From NCBI GenBank assembly GCA_963969495.1, contig OZ018328.1, positions 5,363,319 to 5,427,318 of the forward strand: a stretch of DNA of 64,000 nucleotides, given 5' to 3'. Below are positions 21,069-33,107 of this stretch, one piece after another (within the stretch, counting starts at the first letter, position 1; every line of letters starts with the position of its first letter). The position numbers and the translations under genes were made by a program. The notes under the pieces were generated by a model. The model did not search any database and was not told the DNA's origin. It was given only the letters and a program-made list of their open reading frames with translations. Source of the DNA: Ceratothoa steindachneri (Eukaryota; Arthropoda; Malacostraca; Isopoda; Cymothoidae).

Positions 21069-22431
21069 TGTATAGGTTTCTATATACCATACATATCTCT
21101 ATTATATTCGATTTTTAGAGTGCGCGGGGTTTCCTTTTAATACTTTCAGTCGGACGGGTCCGATTACGAGGTCAGATTCTCGTAAGGGAGGGCTAATCCA
21201 ATATAGCTACTTTAATTCTTTATTGGATGAGTATTCAAGGTCTCACTTTGTTACAGGCTATTACACGGCTATGATGAGCTCAAAGGTTAAAAGTAAAGGA
21301 GTCAAAAAATATATATTTTTAATAAATATTAATAATTTAGGTTAAATGGTACAACAATGAAAGACATATAATAAGACAAATAGTTACAGTGGTTAACGGG
21401 CAAGAACTAAGATTAGGTATTTAAAATGCAATAAAATGAGTGGGCTGGAAGGAATTAAAATTGGGCTTTACACAGGGACATAGTATGTAAGCACACAGTG
21501 ATAATGGGGGAACAGTATGCATCAATTATAAATTTGGGGAAGCTAAAATATATGTTACAATACCTTGTACAAAATGGAGGGGGGGGGGAGACGATGGTCG
21601 TTTCCTGCGAAGTGGGGAAATGAGGTTGAGTCACTTCGACAGCATCTAGGGTAAACTTGATCGCAATTGAAGTATTCCTTTGAGATGACGTGGTGGTAGG
21701 GGGAAGTGTGAGCAGAGCCTTTGAGAATGGAGGCTGTGAATTCTTCCGGTGTAATTTCTCGAAGAAAATGGAGGGTGAGTTTCTTATGAGACGTCAATGG
21801 GTTGTTTAGACAACTATGCGTAATTAAGGGGGTATTACGCGAAGATCAATCCTCAATGAAGCCTTTTGGGAGAAGACTTGGGTTCTTCTTTGGAGATGGA
21901 GACGTTGCACGGAGTCAGACAAGTTGCTTACGGGGAGAGGATTCTTGAGTAATCCAGGATGAATATTTGTTTTATCCAAGGAGGGATATTCGATTTTATC
22001 CATCAAAGTCCTTGCCTTCGGCGTATAACAACCCGAATAGAGGAGGAGTAAGATGGTCTGTTTCACGTGAGCTTTTCTCGCACAATCTCCACGATTCCTG
22101 GCGACAGGGGTAAATATGTACGCCTGAAGTGAGGGAGCTGAACCAATAGAAGGGGGGTGGAGACTATCGTCTATCGTTTGAGTAATGCGAACGTGGCTTC
22201 GGCTGTTGTTTACCTTAGGCGATCCTTGCGTGGCTGGAAGGGGGAAGGATGCGGGGAAGACTCCTTGTCTAAATACCCGGATTGATAAGGGCTGTATTCC
22301 TCAACCCACTCCTGTTGTTTCTCACGCTTTTGAGCTTGGAAAAATGCTTCTAAGCGACAACGAGGTCCATCACGTGAAAGCAATGCTTAAAAGCAACGTT
22401 GTTTTGCCCATCACGTGCTTGTTTCCTCACA
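21069..22431 (-). repeat. 3' LTR of the nested gypsy element
   Basis: Begins TGTATAGGTTTCTATATACC and ends TTCCTCACA on the plus strand; on the element strand it opens TGTGAGGAA. It aligns with 26630-27744. Shared landmarks are GTGCGCGGGGTTTCCTTTTA, CTTGTACAAAATGGAGG and CCATCACGTGCTTGTT. It carries about 260 bases (between about 22010 and 22250) missing from the other LTR. Confidence 0.88.
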
Positions 22432-22964
22432 CGCCTTCCTTTTCGAAAGTTTGACCTTTTTTCAGTAAAAAAGGAAATAAGGGGAGAAAATGGACAACCC
22501 GATACTCTTTTAAGTGGGAGGGGGGCGACTCAGTTCCCACTCGTTTTCTGCCGGAACATAAAGGAATTATACACAAATACATACGCTGTTACCAAGATAT
22601 AAACTACAAAAAAAAAAATGACCAGCTTATTCTAAAATTCTCATATGACCACACAGAATACTATACATACTACCAAGAAAATGAATACTTAAACAAAGAC
22701 ATAGGTATACAAAAAAAATTGAAAACCACACGACATATGTTTTCCACTTGGGGAGTTTAACCCCCCCAAAAAACATGAAAATAACGGGGACATTCCCAAT
22801 TCATATCGCGAGGACAGTTATTCTCTCTTCATAAATACATGTATACTACAAGGAAATGGAAGTACACAAAATAATCAATTATCCTAAAAAAAATTTTATT
22901 TAAAAGTACCTTAGATTATTATGGATACAAATATATACAACTACTAAACATTTGTTTAGGGCCA
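22432..22964 (-). other. Gypsy 3' non-coding region
   Basis: AT-rich, no frame. In a standard gypsy element integrase would lie here next to the 3' LTR, but it does not. The plus-strand pyrimidine run CCTTCCTTTTC at 22435 is in the right place for a polypurine tract on the element strand. Confidence 0.5.
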
Positions 22965-23715
22965 TTCTCCACGGAACTAATCGGGATTAGCGGGTAACGC
23001 ATTTCTGCTGTATGTCATCCGATTGCATATCCCTTTAATATAATTGATCTTAAACTGCTACTCTTGGAGGAGGAAACTCCAGCGCACTAACTTGTCGTTC
23101 GTGTGTTTCATGTTCCGGAGATACGCAAGGGGGCAGTGGTCAGTTTCCACACGAAACTCTTTCCCTACTAATACATTTTGAATTTCTGAATTGCCCAGAT
23201 TATTCCCAATGCCTCTCTTTCAATAACTGAATAATTTGCGACTAGCGTAGGCCACAGGATGACTTTCGCCTTCGTCCTCATATTGAAGTAACAAACAACC
23301 AAGGCCTTCATTGCTGGCGTCAGTTCGAATCCCGAACGACTTTTCGGGATTGGGCAACTTCAAAATGGGGACAGAAACTAATTTCATTTTCAGGGAGTTA
23401 AAATTAGCGGTGGCCTTCGGGTTCCAGGTTATTGAGTTGGGAGAGTTCTTTTTCAAAAGGTCACAGAGAGGGGCAGCCAGGGACGCAAAATTTGTGACAA
23501 AGCGTCGATAGAATGAAGCGGATCCCATGAATGACCGGAGCTGCTTCTTATTGCCGGAAAGAGTCATATCGACGATCGTCTTTATCTTCTCCTCATGGGG
23601 ACTAAGTTGGTTTTTCCCAATATTAAACCCTAAATATTTAATGGTTTCAAAGGCAAAGTTGCACTTATCGGGGCCAAGAGTAAGAAAGTTTTCTCGCAAC
23701 CGGGTTCATAAGCCT
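22965..23715 (-). pseudogene. pol: Gypsy Pol: RT thumb and RNase H
   Basis: The frame from 23699 opens RENFLTLGPDKCNFAFETIK, the end of the RT palm/thumb region that normally follows FDDIL, continues with LRSFMGSASFYRRFVTNFA (the RT-RNase H link) and then RNase H: SFGIRTDASNEGLGCLLLQ with the first catalytic Asp, and VAYASRKL. Decayed RNase H sequence (VIEREALGIIWAIQKFK) goes on to about 22965 with stops. RT motifs A to C, including the YxDD box, are absent. The thumb starts directly after a broken integrase end near 23710. Confidence 0.82.
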
Positions 23716-24620
23716 CTTACGTTACAACCGTACAACAATTCGGACGGGACAAAGCCAAGCGTACGATGCGGGATTTCCCTGTAAGCGAAGAGCGCCACAG
23801 GAAGATAGCGGTGCCATTCGCGTGGTTGTTCGGCACATATTTTACGGAAGATGGACTTGAGAGTACCGTTTAATTTCTCACAAATTCCATTGGTCTCAGG
23901 GTAAAAAGGAGTGGTAAACAGGAGCTTTACCATCATTAATTTTCCCACATGCTCCATTAATTCTGAATTAACTGTCTTCCTCTGTCGGATAATACCTCCT
24001 TCGGAACGCCTACTCTCGAAAAGATGGATATGAGGGCTTCGGCATAGGTAATGATATCTATCCTCTTTAGTGGGACAGCTTCAGGAAAACGCGTGGCAAA
24101 ATCCACTAGAGTGAATATATACCTGTACCCTTCACTAGATGAGGGGATGGGGGGTGAATGCTGCCAAGTTCGATGGCCACACGGGAGAAGGGTTCCTAAA
24201 TGATAGGGCCTCTCTGAAGGGGGGCGGGTTTTACGCGACCTTTAGCAGAGGTCTTGTGACAAATGTCACACGACTGGCAATACTTTAAGATGTCAGCTGC
24301 TGCGCCAGGCCAAAAGAAATGCCTGGAAATTCTCTGACCTGTCTTGTTATGACTGAAGTGGCCAGAAAAGACACTATCATGCGCGACCTTGAGCACCATG
24401 GGGACATGAAATTGGAGAATGCAAAGGGAGAGGTCTACTGGGTTAACGCCATCCGTAGTCTCTCGCTAAAGGAGGCCATCCTTTTCGATGTAGGACACGG
24501 TCTTATTTCCACGAACCGAGTCTTGCTCTTTATTTTGCGACTTTTTCCATAAGGGGAGGAGAATTCCACTCCTTCTGGGCCTTGGTGAATTCTGGGTTTA
24601 GAATTCCCTTAAATTCTGAG
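23706..24620 (-). pseudogene. pol: Gypsy Pol: integrase (HHCC and DDE core)
   Basis: Integrase joins cDNA to the genome. The zinc-binding N-domain reads VLKVAHDSVFSGHFSHNKT then FFWPG and YCQSCDICHKTSAKGR (24400-24230). The core shows YIFTLVDFATRFPEAVPLK (first Asp, about 24110), EVLSDRGRQL (second Asp, about 23990) and, after stops and a frame change, ETNGICEKLNGTLKS with the catalytic Glu (about 23890), then LPVALFAYREIPH. It breaks off at ELLYGCNVRGL near 23706, without the C-terminal domain. It lies between protease and RNase H in this copy. Confidence 0.85.
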
Positions 24621-25290
24621 TTAGCGGTAAATTCGAGGGGGGCAGGATCCTAAGATTCTTTTCTCGCTCCTGCGCGTGTGGTGACCTACTGGACCACTGG
24701 GTTAGGGGAGATTTTGGAATTTTGTCCAATTAGTACCGAACAGAATTTAATTGGGGCCGAAACTGCTTCGGCCCAGCCCTTAAAGTACTGACAGTCGATG
24801 TAGCGCCTTACAATTGGGAAGCGGTTGAAACGTCCTAAGTAGTCGTGGACTACTGCAAATTTATCGTGGTCAGGGGACACAAGGGGCAGAAGCTTCTCAG
24901 ACACAATAATGCAAGTACACCCTGAATCACAGACGATAGTGGACGTACGACAGCCGTTTACACTGCCATTCTCAAAATTTAAGGCTCCTGGTGAGCTCTT
25001 ATGAAAAATAAAAATCACTTGGTGATCCGGCGGGCCTTGAGGAGATGAAGGAACGGAGGGCTCAACGGAAAGAAGAGGGGAAGCGGCAGCGGCTCTTACT
25101 TGGTAAACTCGTTGAGGGGAGTTGCTCCGAAATTTAGAGTTCTGCGGACAGTTTGAACTTATGTGGTTTGCTACTCCGAACGTACAGTATACAATGGGTC
25201 TCTTTGGGAAAGATACTGTAGGTGGCTTCACGTCTCGAGGTTCAGTGGAGGGAAAACTTCTTGGTTTGAAGGGGCCTGGAATTTTCATGA
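24621..25290 (-). pseudogene. pol: Gypsy protease and Gag end
   Basis: The frame 25288-24686 begins in the Gag tail (a degenerate zinc-knuckle-like VYCTFGVANHISSNCPQN, with one expected Cys missing) and reaches STIVCDSGCTCIIVSEKLLP, the protease active site written DSG where DTG is commoner. It ends at NPVVQ. After a stop the reading passes directly to the integrase leader (DPAPLEF, near 24640). Confidence 0.72.
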
Positions 25291-26163
25291 ACTTCGACTG
25301 GGAATTTTGATTAAATCGGGGATTTCCGGTTTTCGATTTAGGGAACGGTGGGGCTTCTTGGAGTCTTTAGGGTACAAGTTATGATTTGCCGCGAAGACAT
25401 CCGCTTCTTCAACGGATCTCTTGAGGCAGCGAAGCCAGTAACTGGTCCTTTAAAACAAAATCTAATAATGACTCATAATCGGGGAAAATCTTTGAGACTC
25501 TAGCCTAAACTTAAGGCTTCTTTGGAGGGTATACCTAAACTATCGGAACGTTTGACTGGGTAGGATCCTAGCACCACGGAACTTATGGCGGTAGTAATCA
25601 GAGGTCATATTATGGGCTGCGAGTAATTCAACCTTGAAGGTAGAATAATCAATTGTGCATTCTGGGGGCAATGAGATTAAGATATCTCTCAATTTCGAGT
25701 TGAATAAGGGGAGCAATTTCGCTACCCCTTCTGTTTCCAAATCAATGTGATTGATTTCCAGAATTTTCTCAAAATGCGTGAGGAATGAGGAAAATTCTTC
25801 GCCCTCCTTAAATATGGGGAGTTTAAGGAGAACAAGTTGAGGGGCTTCCGATCTGACACCCACAGATTGTGTATCTGCTTGTGCTCGCATCATTTCCAAT
25901 TCGTGCTGGCGTATTTGTTGCCTTTCTTCCTGGTCTCGTTGTTCTCCTTCTCTTTCTAGTTCACGTTGTCTTTCTTCTCTTTCTAATTCACGTTGTCTTT
26001 CTTCTTGATCACGTTGTCTTTCTTTTTGTTCTAGCTTCTCTTTACTTCTTTTTTCATTAACATGTCTTTCTTCATTTCGAATATATTCTACCAAATCTCT
26101 TCCAGACAGGCCAAGAGATTCGCCTTGCGCTTTAAAAACTTCGAACGAGGCCATTTTTTTCAA
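25291..26163 (-). pseudogene. gag: Gypsy Gag with long charged coiled coil
   Basis: Starts MASFEVFKAQGESLGLSG (about 26154), then a region of repeated Glu/Arg/Gln words such as QERQRELEREERQ (about residues 40-95) that should form a coiled coil. The capsid-like part reads LKLPIFKEGEEFSSFLTHFE and LRDILISLPPECTIDYSTF, typical of this group of arthropod gypsy Gag. The first frame is open for about 200 codons; frameshifts near 25540 and 25330 follow before the Pol frame. Confidence 0.78.
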
Positions 26164-26629
<466 letters not shown>

Positions 26630-27744
26630 TGGTATAGGTTTCTATATACCATACATATATCTATTATATTCGATTTTTAGAGTGCGCGGGGTTTCCTTTT
26701 AATACCTTTGGTCGGCCGGGTCCAATTGCGAGGTCAGATTCTCGAAAGAGAGGGCTAATCCAATATAGCTACTTTAATTCTTTATTGGCTGAGTATTCAA
26801 AGTCTCACTTTGTTACAGGCTATTACACGGCTATGATGAGCTTAAAGGTTGAAAGTAAAGGAGTCAACAAAAATATATTTTTAATAAATATTTATAATTT
26901 AGGTTAAGTGGTACAACAATGAAAGACATATAATAAGACAAATAGTTACAGTGGTTAACGGGCAAGTACTAAGATTAGGTATTTAAAATACAATAAAATG
27001 GGTAGGCTGGATGGAATTAAAATTGGGCTTTACACAGGGACCTAGTAAGCACACCATGATAATGGGGGAACAGTAGGCGGCAATTATAAATTTGGGGAAG
27101 CTAAAATATATGTTACAATACCTTGTACAAAATGGAGGGGGGAGGGGGGGGACGATGATCGTTTCCTGCGAAGTGGGGAAATGAGGTTGAGTCACTTCGG
27201 CAGGGTCCAGGGTCAACTTACTCGCAGTTGAAGTATTCCCTTAAGATGCCGGGGGGAAGGGGGAGCAGAGCCTTTGAGAATGGAGGCTGTGAATTCTTCC
27301 GGTGTAATTTCTTCGAAGAAAACGGAGGTTGAGTTTCTTCTGAGACGTCAATGGGTTGTTTAGACAACTATGCGTAATTAAGGGGGTATTACGCGAAGAT
27401 CAATCTTCAATGAAGCTTTTGGGGACAAGACTTGGGTTCTTCTTTGGAGATGGAGACGTTGCACGGAGTCAGACGGGTATTCTTACGGGGAAGGATTCTT
27501 GACTAATCTAGGGTGGATATGTTTTATCCAAGGAGAGATATTCGATTTTATGCCGCAAAGTCCTTGCGGGAAGACTCCTTGTCTAAATACCCGGATTGAT
27601 AAGGGCTGTATTCATCAGCTTGCTCCTGTTGTTTCTCACGCTTTTGAGCTTGGAAAATTGTTCTAAGCGACAACGAGGCCCATCACGTGGAGGCAATGCT
27701 TAAAAGCAATGATAATTTTCCCATCACGTGCTTGTTCCCCGACA
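26630..27744 (-). repeat. 5' LTR of the nested gypsy element
   Basis: TGGTATAGGTTTCTATATAC to CTTGTTCCCCGACA, aligned with 21069-22431. Most of the first 700 bases match with scattered differences; about 260 bases are deleted after AAGTCCTTGC (27565). High similarity implies a moderately recent insertion. Confidence 0.87.
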
Positions 27745-28249
27745 AGGGGTATGAGACGCATATCAACATCCGAATCTCCCTAGGCATGAGAGAGCTTGGA
27801 AAACTACAGGTTCAAAAGCCTCAGTGCCAATAACATCAGAAAGCTATACACTGCCATGGTGCGCTTAACACTGGTGTACCCGGCAGTGGTAATGCAGGCA
27901 GATGCAGAGGGCACAGAACAAAGCTACCCTACTGATAGCTGACGCACGCAGGATGGACCGTATTCGGCAGAGGGAACAACACACAAGGGCAGAACTGAAA
28001 CCATTGAATCTGGTCCTCCACAGGCTAGAGAGAAAAGACCTGGGAAAAAGTAGAAGAAAGGATACTCTCGCTTATAAATGCCACCCTCGACATTACACAA
28101 CCCCTACCTGGAAGAGTCGCCAGGAGAGCCTTATTCCCAAGTGGAAAACTGTGCTGCCGGGAAGAACAAAACTAACCATACACCTAAATAAGACAACCGA
28201 TCAGTCCAAACTTATTAAAAAGAAATCCCGAATTAAGATACAAGAATAG
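27745..28249 (+). pseudogene. Family E ORF2 C-terminus
   Basis: GYETHINIRIS then ANNIRKLYTAMVRLTLVYPA (27830) is the RT thumb pattern 'IRKLYTAMVRP.L.YP'. A second frame (27902-28249) reads MQRAQNKATLLIADARRMDR, the 'LQNKALR.I.DA' helix, and continues to a basic end. One frame change near 27895. Confidence 0.68.
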
Positions 28250-28271
28250 AAGAATACAAAAAAAAAGAAAA

Positions 28272-28587
28272 GGCTAAGTGCCCAAATCAGAACAACGACA
28301 TTAAGCATTCAAACAAATAATTAAAAAGAGGCGAAGTGCCCCCAAAACTGAATGAAAATCCATGTAAATAAATGGATAAACAGAGGTGTAGTGCCCATGA
28401 TTAATAAATACATTAAAACTCTAATAAATAAAAAATACATAAATAAAAAGAGGCGAAGTGCCCAACTAAATCAAAGAAGAAAAAGAATAATGAAAAAATT
28501 GAAACTAAAAAGAGGCGAAGTGCCCAACTAAATCAAAGAAGAAAAAGAATAATGAAAAAATTGAAACTAAAAAGAGGCGAAGTGCCC
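28272..28587 (+). repeat. Six spaced GAGGCGAAGTGCCC motifs in E 3' UTR
   Basis: Copies start at 28272 (GGCTAAGTGCCC), 28328, 28383 (GAGGTGTAGTGCCC), 28450, 28512 and 28574, spaced 55-67 bases. The last units include an exact 62-bp duplication (28446-28507 and 28508-28569). Each motif can fold as a small GGC/GCC hairpin. A related word, GGTCGCTGAAGTGACC, is at 28878. Confidence 0.85.
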
Positions 28588-28697
28588 ACATATAAGCAAA
28601 CTGCTAAAAAAATAAATAAAATAAAAAAATAATGAAAGCTAATGAATAAGAAAAATCATATTTGAAAGGATTGAATGCCATCTTAACGGTGGACAAA

Positions 28698-29378
<681 letters not shown>

Positions 29379-29446
<68 letters not shown>
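29379..29446. repeat. (TA)n array
   Basis: About 68 bases of TA. Confidence 0.95.
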
Positions 29447-29448
<2 letters not shown>

Positions 29449-30266
29449 TGTACAACAAAACCCAGAGATAGTCCTCACAATTAAGGAATACCCCAAAGTG
29501 AACTTCCTCAAGCACTTCCCTTCGTCAAAGGATTCACTCGTTTGGTCATTGCTCGCCAGTGCGAATTATTTCCAGATTAACTCGAAGAGTGGAAGAAGCA
29601 TACTTTCCCCGTCCTGTTGGTGAAATTATCTTACCAAGACAACGTGTTTAACGCCATCCGTCGCACGCACCGAATTCATCTGTGGCTTTAAAGCTATCCC
29701 CCGTCAGACAACATTTAGAACGAACGTCCACGAGCCTCCCTGAATACAACATTCTTGAGGTTAACCAAAAAAATGAGGCCAAGGTGAGGCTCAAACCCGA
29801 TTCTCGTGTGAGGTTTTAAAGGTTATTAAATCTCATTATCTGTTTCTTTGAAGGTCAATTAGCGTTCATTATTTAAAGTGAGCTTTGGGTCAACCCTTAC
29901 TGTATATTCAATTATGTAATTTAGTAAGCATCACTTAAACTTGTTTAATTCAAAACTGTGTAGTTTGTTTGTTAGATTTCCATTTTGTTCATGCTGTAAT
30001 TAAAGTTCTATTTTTCTTAGAAGCATTTAATCAATCCTCGAAACGCTGAGCATGGCACTAGAAACCCTCAAAGATTAAAAATAATGTAATAATAATAATA
30101 ATAATCAAATATAGCACACTTAGAGAAAACTTAATCAGGGAGTTTTGAAGTAAGTAACAAACCTATATGTACGTACACCACTACTCGGTTCTTGCTATTC
30201 CACGACAATGACATTTAAAACAGAAATAGATAGGTCGGGAAAACATCATCTGTTGGCATTAACTTT
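29447..30266. other. Unassigned region with weak coding traces
   Basis: Between 29460 and 29800 several plus frames give plausible short stretches (for example EYPKVNFLKHFPSSKDSLVW and VFNAIRRTHRIHLWL) that could be one decayed protein read through frameshifts. I do not recognise it. The rest to 30266 is AT-rich with a short (AAT)n at 30090-30105. Confidence 0.3.
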
Positions 30267-30440
30267 CGGGAAATCGATCCAAACATTATACTAGTATCAG
30301 AAAATGGAGTAAAGCAAGAAAGAAGAGCTATGGAGATCTTCAATTATTCCGTCATGAAAGCTCATCCAACAGGTGAGGGGTTCAACGGGGCGGCCATAGT
30401 GATCAGAAAAGGTGTAGCGTACGAAAAGGGCAGGAGAGCG
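30267..30440 (+). pseudogene. LINE endonuclease fragment, E-like
   Basis: REIDPNIILVSENGVKQ then YSVMKAHPTGEGFNGAAIVI is laid out like the E endonuclease (DPDIILITEHGID ... HSQGGFDGAAVAV), but is clearly diverged, so it is a related family. It ends where the mariner remnant begins. Confidence 0.6.
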
Positions 30441-30445
30441 GCTTA

Positions 30446-30883
30446 AAAGCTTCGCTTGAATGAGTCTTCCTCTCCACACGGGCCACATTGTCCTCGTTGG
30501 TCACGTCTGACGGGCGTCCTAGACGGGGGTCATCTTCAAGGTACTCACGACCATCGCAGAACTCCGTATTACAGCGAGCAATGGTTGCATAGGAAGTGGA
30601 GGTGTCGGTGTACACTGCAACCATGCGTTCATCGATCTCTTTTGCATTCTTGCCTTCCTTGGTCATAAATTTGATCACTGCGCGGTGCTCAACCTTCTCC
30701 ATTGTTGAAAAATTTGTGACTGACGATCTGCGATCAGCTACTGCTTCTTAAAGAGACGAGGCAGGAGCGTGCGGCTGCAGGCCCTGACTTGTCATAACTT
30801 ATCCTAACACCCCCCACAAACAGCCATCCCCTTTCTTCTGTTTTGCCCTACCGATTCGCAAAATTTATTGACCGCCCCTCGTA
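30446..30883 (-). mobile_element. Mariner transposon, 5' part
   Basis: On the minus strand the element starts with CGAGGGGCGGTCAATAAATT (plus 30862-30881) next to TA (30882-30883), a typical mariner terminal repeat and target. A transposase N-terminus follows. The 3' half and second terminal repeat are missing; the left end abuts a LINE endonuclease fragment. Confidence 0.82.
30460..30702 (-). pseudogene. Mariner transposase, N-terminal HTH region
   Basis: Mariner transposase cuts and pastes at TA. The frame reads MEKVEHRAVIKFMTKEGKN (first helix-turn-helix), KEIDERMVAVYTDTSTSYAT and REYLEDDPRLGRPSDVTNED, the conserved linker before the catalytic domain. The expected WFKRF-like word is altered to RCNTEF. 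After about 80 residues similarity ends; no DDD catalytic region is present, so it cannot act. Confidence 0.85.
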
Positions 30884-31107
30884 TATTCAAGCTTTTTCGA
30901 ACTCAGTGAGGTTACGCATCTTAGTATCTTTACCACGATCTGAAAAAGAAATACAAATAATTTTATAATCATAAATTTAATGAATAAAACTATGTATCTA
31001 CAATAAAAACGAAACGCTTACAAGGAAATTTGGATAGATATTCGTAATATAATAGCTCATTGAAAAATCGGTGTTAAATTTCTACTGTTGCATTTATTTT
31101 ATCCAAC

Positions 31108-31109
<2 letters not shown>
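30884..31109. other. AT-rich spacer, no gene
   Basis: No coding or repeat signal, apart from TGTTGCATTTATT at 31086 that recurs at 31271. Confidence 0.4.

Positions 31110-31179
<70 letters not shown>
31110..31179. repeat. (TA)n array, left of palindrome
   Basis: About 70 bases of TA leading directly into the palindrome. Confidence 0.95.
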
Positions 31180-31182
<3 letters not shown>

Positions 31183-31277
31183 ACAAAGCCCACAGGCAAA
31201 ATTAATACGAGGATTCCAATTACTTTCGAACGTACTTGGAATCCTCGTATTAATTTTCCTTGTGGGCTTTGTTGCAT
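31178..31277. repeat. Near-perfect palindrome, 42-bp arms, 16-nt loop
   Basis: The left arm 31178-31219 and right arm 31236-31277 are reverse complements with two mismatches; the loop contains TTCGAA. It is embedded between two (TA)n arrays, as expected for a hairpin-type element inserted at TA. Confidence 0.92.
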
Positions 31278-31311
31278 TTATTGCTTACTCACGCGATACT
31301 TTGTGAGTTTT

Positions 31312-31315
<4 letters not shown>

Positions 31316-31384
<69 letters not shown>
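31316..31384. repeat. (TA)n array, right of palindrome
   Basis: About 68 bases of TA. Confidence 0.95.
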
Positions 31385-31390
<6 letters not shown>

Positions 31391-31550
31391 GGTAAAAGAC
31401 CATGTTGTATGCAGGTTCTATTGAAGTCTACAGCTGTGGCAGCGTTATTAATTTTAATTTGTATTTTCTTAATTTTCTTACAAGTTTTTTAAAGGGGTCT
31501 TCGAGGCAAGAAAAAGCATCCACGGATGACATTCTTTATTCCTAGATGTC

Positions 31551-31576
31551 TTTCGACCATGTTAGGTCATCTTCAG
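31551..31576 (-). ncRNA. Hammerhead-ribozyme-like core (tentative)
   Basis: On the minus strand CTGAAGA (31576-31570) is followed by T, a 4-bp stem GACC/GGTC with a 6-base loop, then GAAA (31554-31551). This is the CUGANGA-stem II-GAAA order of a hammerhead core, except for one unpaired U before stem II. GACAT and ATGTC downstream could form stem III, but no correct cleavage triplet follows. Such motifs occur in Penelope-type and other retroelements; activity is doubtful. Confidence 0.3.
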
Positions 31577-31659
31577 GGGTATAAGAGTTTTGCGACCCCA
31601 CCATCACGGGATGTGTGCCGGCCGTGAAGATGTGCGATTTACACCCAGCAGGATGTTTC

Positions 31660-32786
31660 TGTTCTTCTCTTCGCTTTAGATACCTTCTTTCAGGAAGTAG
31701 CTGTGCAGCTGCACCTGGATACGAGATATACTATTATTTCTGCGTACATTCCACCATCAGCTGACTTCGACGCGGGGGACATACACCGCGTCGTGTCGAT
31801 CAATTCCAAGGATCAGATCCTTGCCGACCTGATTGACGAGCTGAAGATAGGTGTCCAAAATGTGGATCAGTTTACGCATCACTGCCCGAGAACCGCTTCA
31901 TTTCCTGTCTTGATCTATATCTGTGTGCTCTGGATGCAGTCTAGTTTGGGTGGGAGGTGGCCGATGACCTCCATTGTAGTGATCACTCTCCCGTTCAAAT
32001 ATCATTTTCTGGGAGGCTGCCGCCCGAGAGCCCGTCTCGGTGGTGCTTAGCGCGGGGGTGGTGGTCCGCATTTCAGAAAATGACTAATTTCTCTGTCTCA
32101 GTTGGGTTTAGGTCGGTGGATGAGGCCGTTGAGTTCTGCGGCAACCTCATCGCTGTGGGCCTAACTACTATTCCTACAACGTATATCGGTTTTGCATGAT
32201 GACCGCTCCCGTGGTTTTCAAGCAAGCGAGTGGAGGTGGCCTTCAAACAGAAGCGTTTTGCCTTCATTTGCTATAAGCACCGCCCGAACGACTTCACTCT
32301 CGGTGAATTTCGTCGAGTTAGGGCTCCGTTCCTGTATGTTTCGAAGCACACCAAACACTCTTATTGGCGAGCATACGCTTATTCACTTAATGGGAAGGCC
32401 CCTCTAGCAGAGGTGTGGACTGAGTCAAAAAGATTCAGGGCAAGTTCTTGCAGGACCCCTCTCCCGTTCCCCAGGAGAATGGGATCGCAGTCTAGGACCC
32501 CGCTTCCATGGCGGGATCCTTCGTAACCGCTTTCTCCACATTCTCTATCCGGAAAGATGCTCTACCAGTATTCAATGCGCGTTGTGATGTTGCGGAAAGC
32601 CGCCGACTGGACTTTACCTCCAGAGGCTGAGAACCCTTCAACGCTAGGTTTACTTTGAGTGAGTGTCGTTTCGCTATCTCTTCGTGCGTGTACACTGCCC
32701 TGGCTCGGACGATGCCCCGTGCGCCATGCTTCGATAACTGAGTGAGTAAGGCCTGTCCTTTCTCTGCAACAAGATCTGGGTATAAG
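31660..32786 (+). pseudogene. LINE C ORF2: endonuclease and pre-RT linker
   Basis: Endonuclease: VQLHLDTRYTIISAYIPPSA (31707), then a deletion that removes the GDFN block, and VADDLHCSDHSPVQISFSG (31960), the catalytic SDH region. Linker: VDEAVEFCGNLIAVGLTTIP (32120), RFAFICYKHRPNDFTLGEFR (32250) and SYWRAYAYSLNGKAPLAEVW region to about 32420; the sequence to 32740 is the segment shared with B and D. This shows what element B lost. Frame changes near 31930, 32200 and 32430, with stops. Confidence 0.78.
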
Positions 32787-33105
32787 GCAATGGTAGGCGC
32801 GATAACGATATCCGATAATCGATAACTGACGATAAATTTATCGCCCGATAAGGTGATAACCGATAAATCAAAAAGATGGTTGGCTGTCGCCAACCATCTT
32901 CTTATACTTCACCCACTTGCCAAGGAATGGCCAGGGTGACTGAGGCTCAGCCCCAATGAGTTCAGTGTCAATAGAATCCGCTGAGTCTCTTTGGCTTGAT
33001 GCGGGCACAGTCTCTTGCGACGCCATCACTAATTCAATACTATAAAATAGCAAAGCACTGCACTACTAAATTACAATAAAAAAATAGGATCAGTTTAGAA
33101 TAGCG
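32787..33105 (-). mobile_element. hAT-type fragment inserted in LINE C
   Basis: The left end CAATGGTAGGCGCGATAACG and following ATCGATAA-type words (for example CCGATAATCGATAA) are typical of the ends of one hAT group. On the minus strand a short frame starts near 33020 (ASQETVPASSQRDSADS ... PWPFLGKWVKYKKMVG), which looks like a transposase first exon before a BED zinc finger. The rest of the transposon is absent. Confidence 0.5.
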
Positions 33106-33107
33106 GC

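Larger units (their letters stand above)
27745..28690 (+). mobile_element. LINE family E, piece 3 (ORF2 end and 3' UTR)
   Basis: Coding sequence for an RT thumb and C-terminus resumes directly after the right LTR on the same strand as pieces 1 and 2, followed by a 3' UTR with hairpin-type repeats. About 150-200 codons of RT around the YADD box are missing between pieces 2 and 3. Confidence 0.7.

Noticed and set aside
28272..28587. CRISPR-like array
   Set aside because: Spacing is regular, but linkers are A-rich and partly identical, the motif is short and the context is a LINE 3' UTR in a eukaryote.
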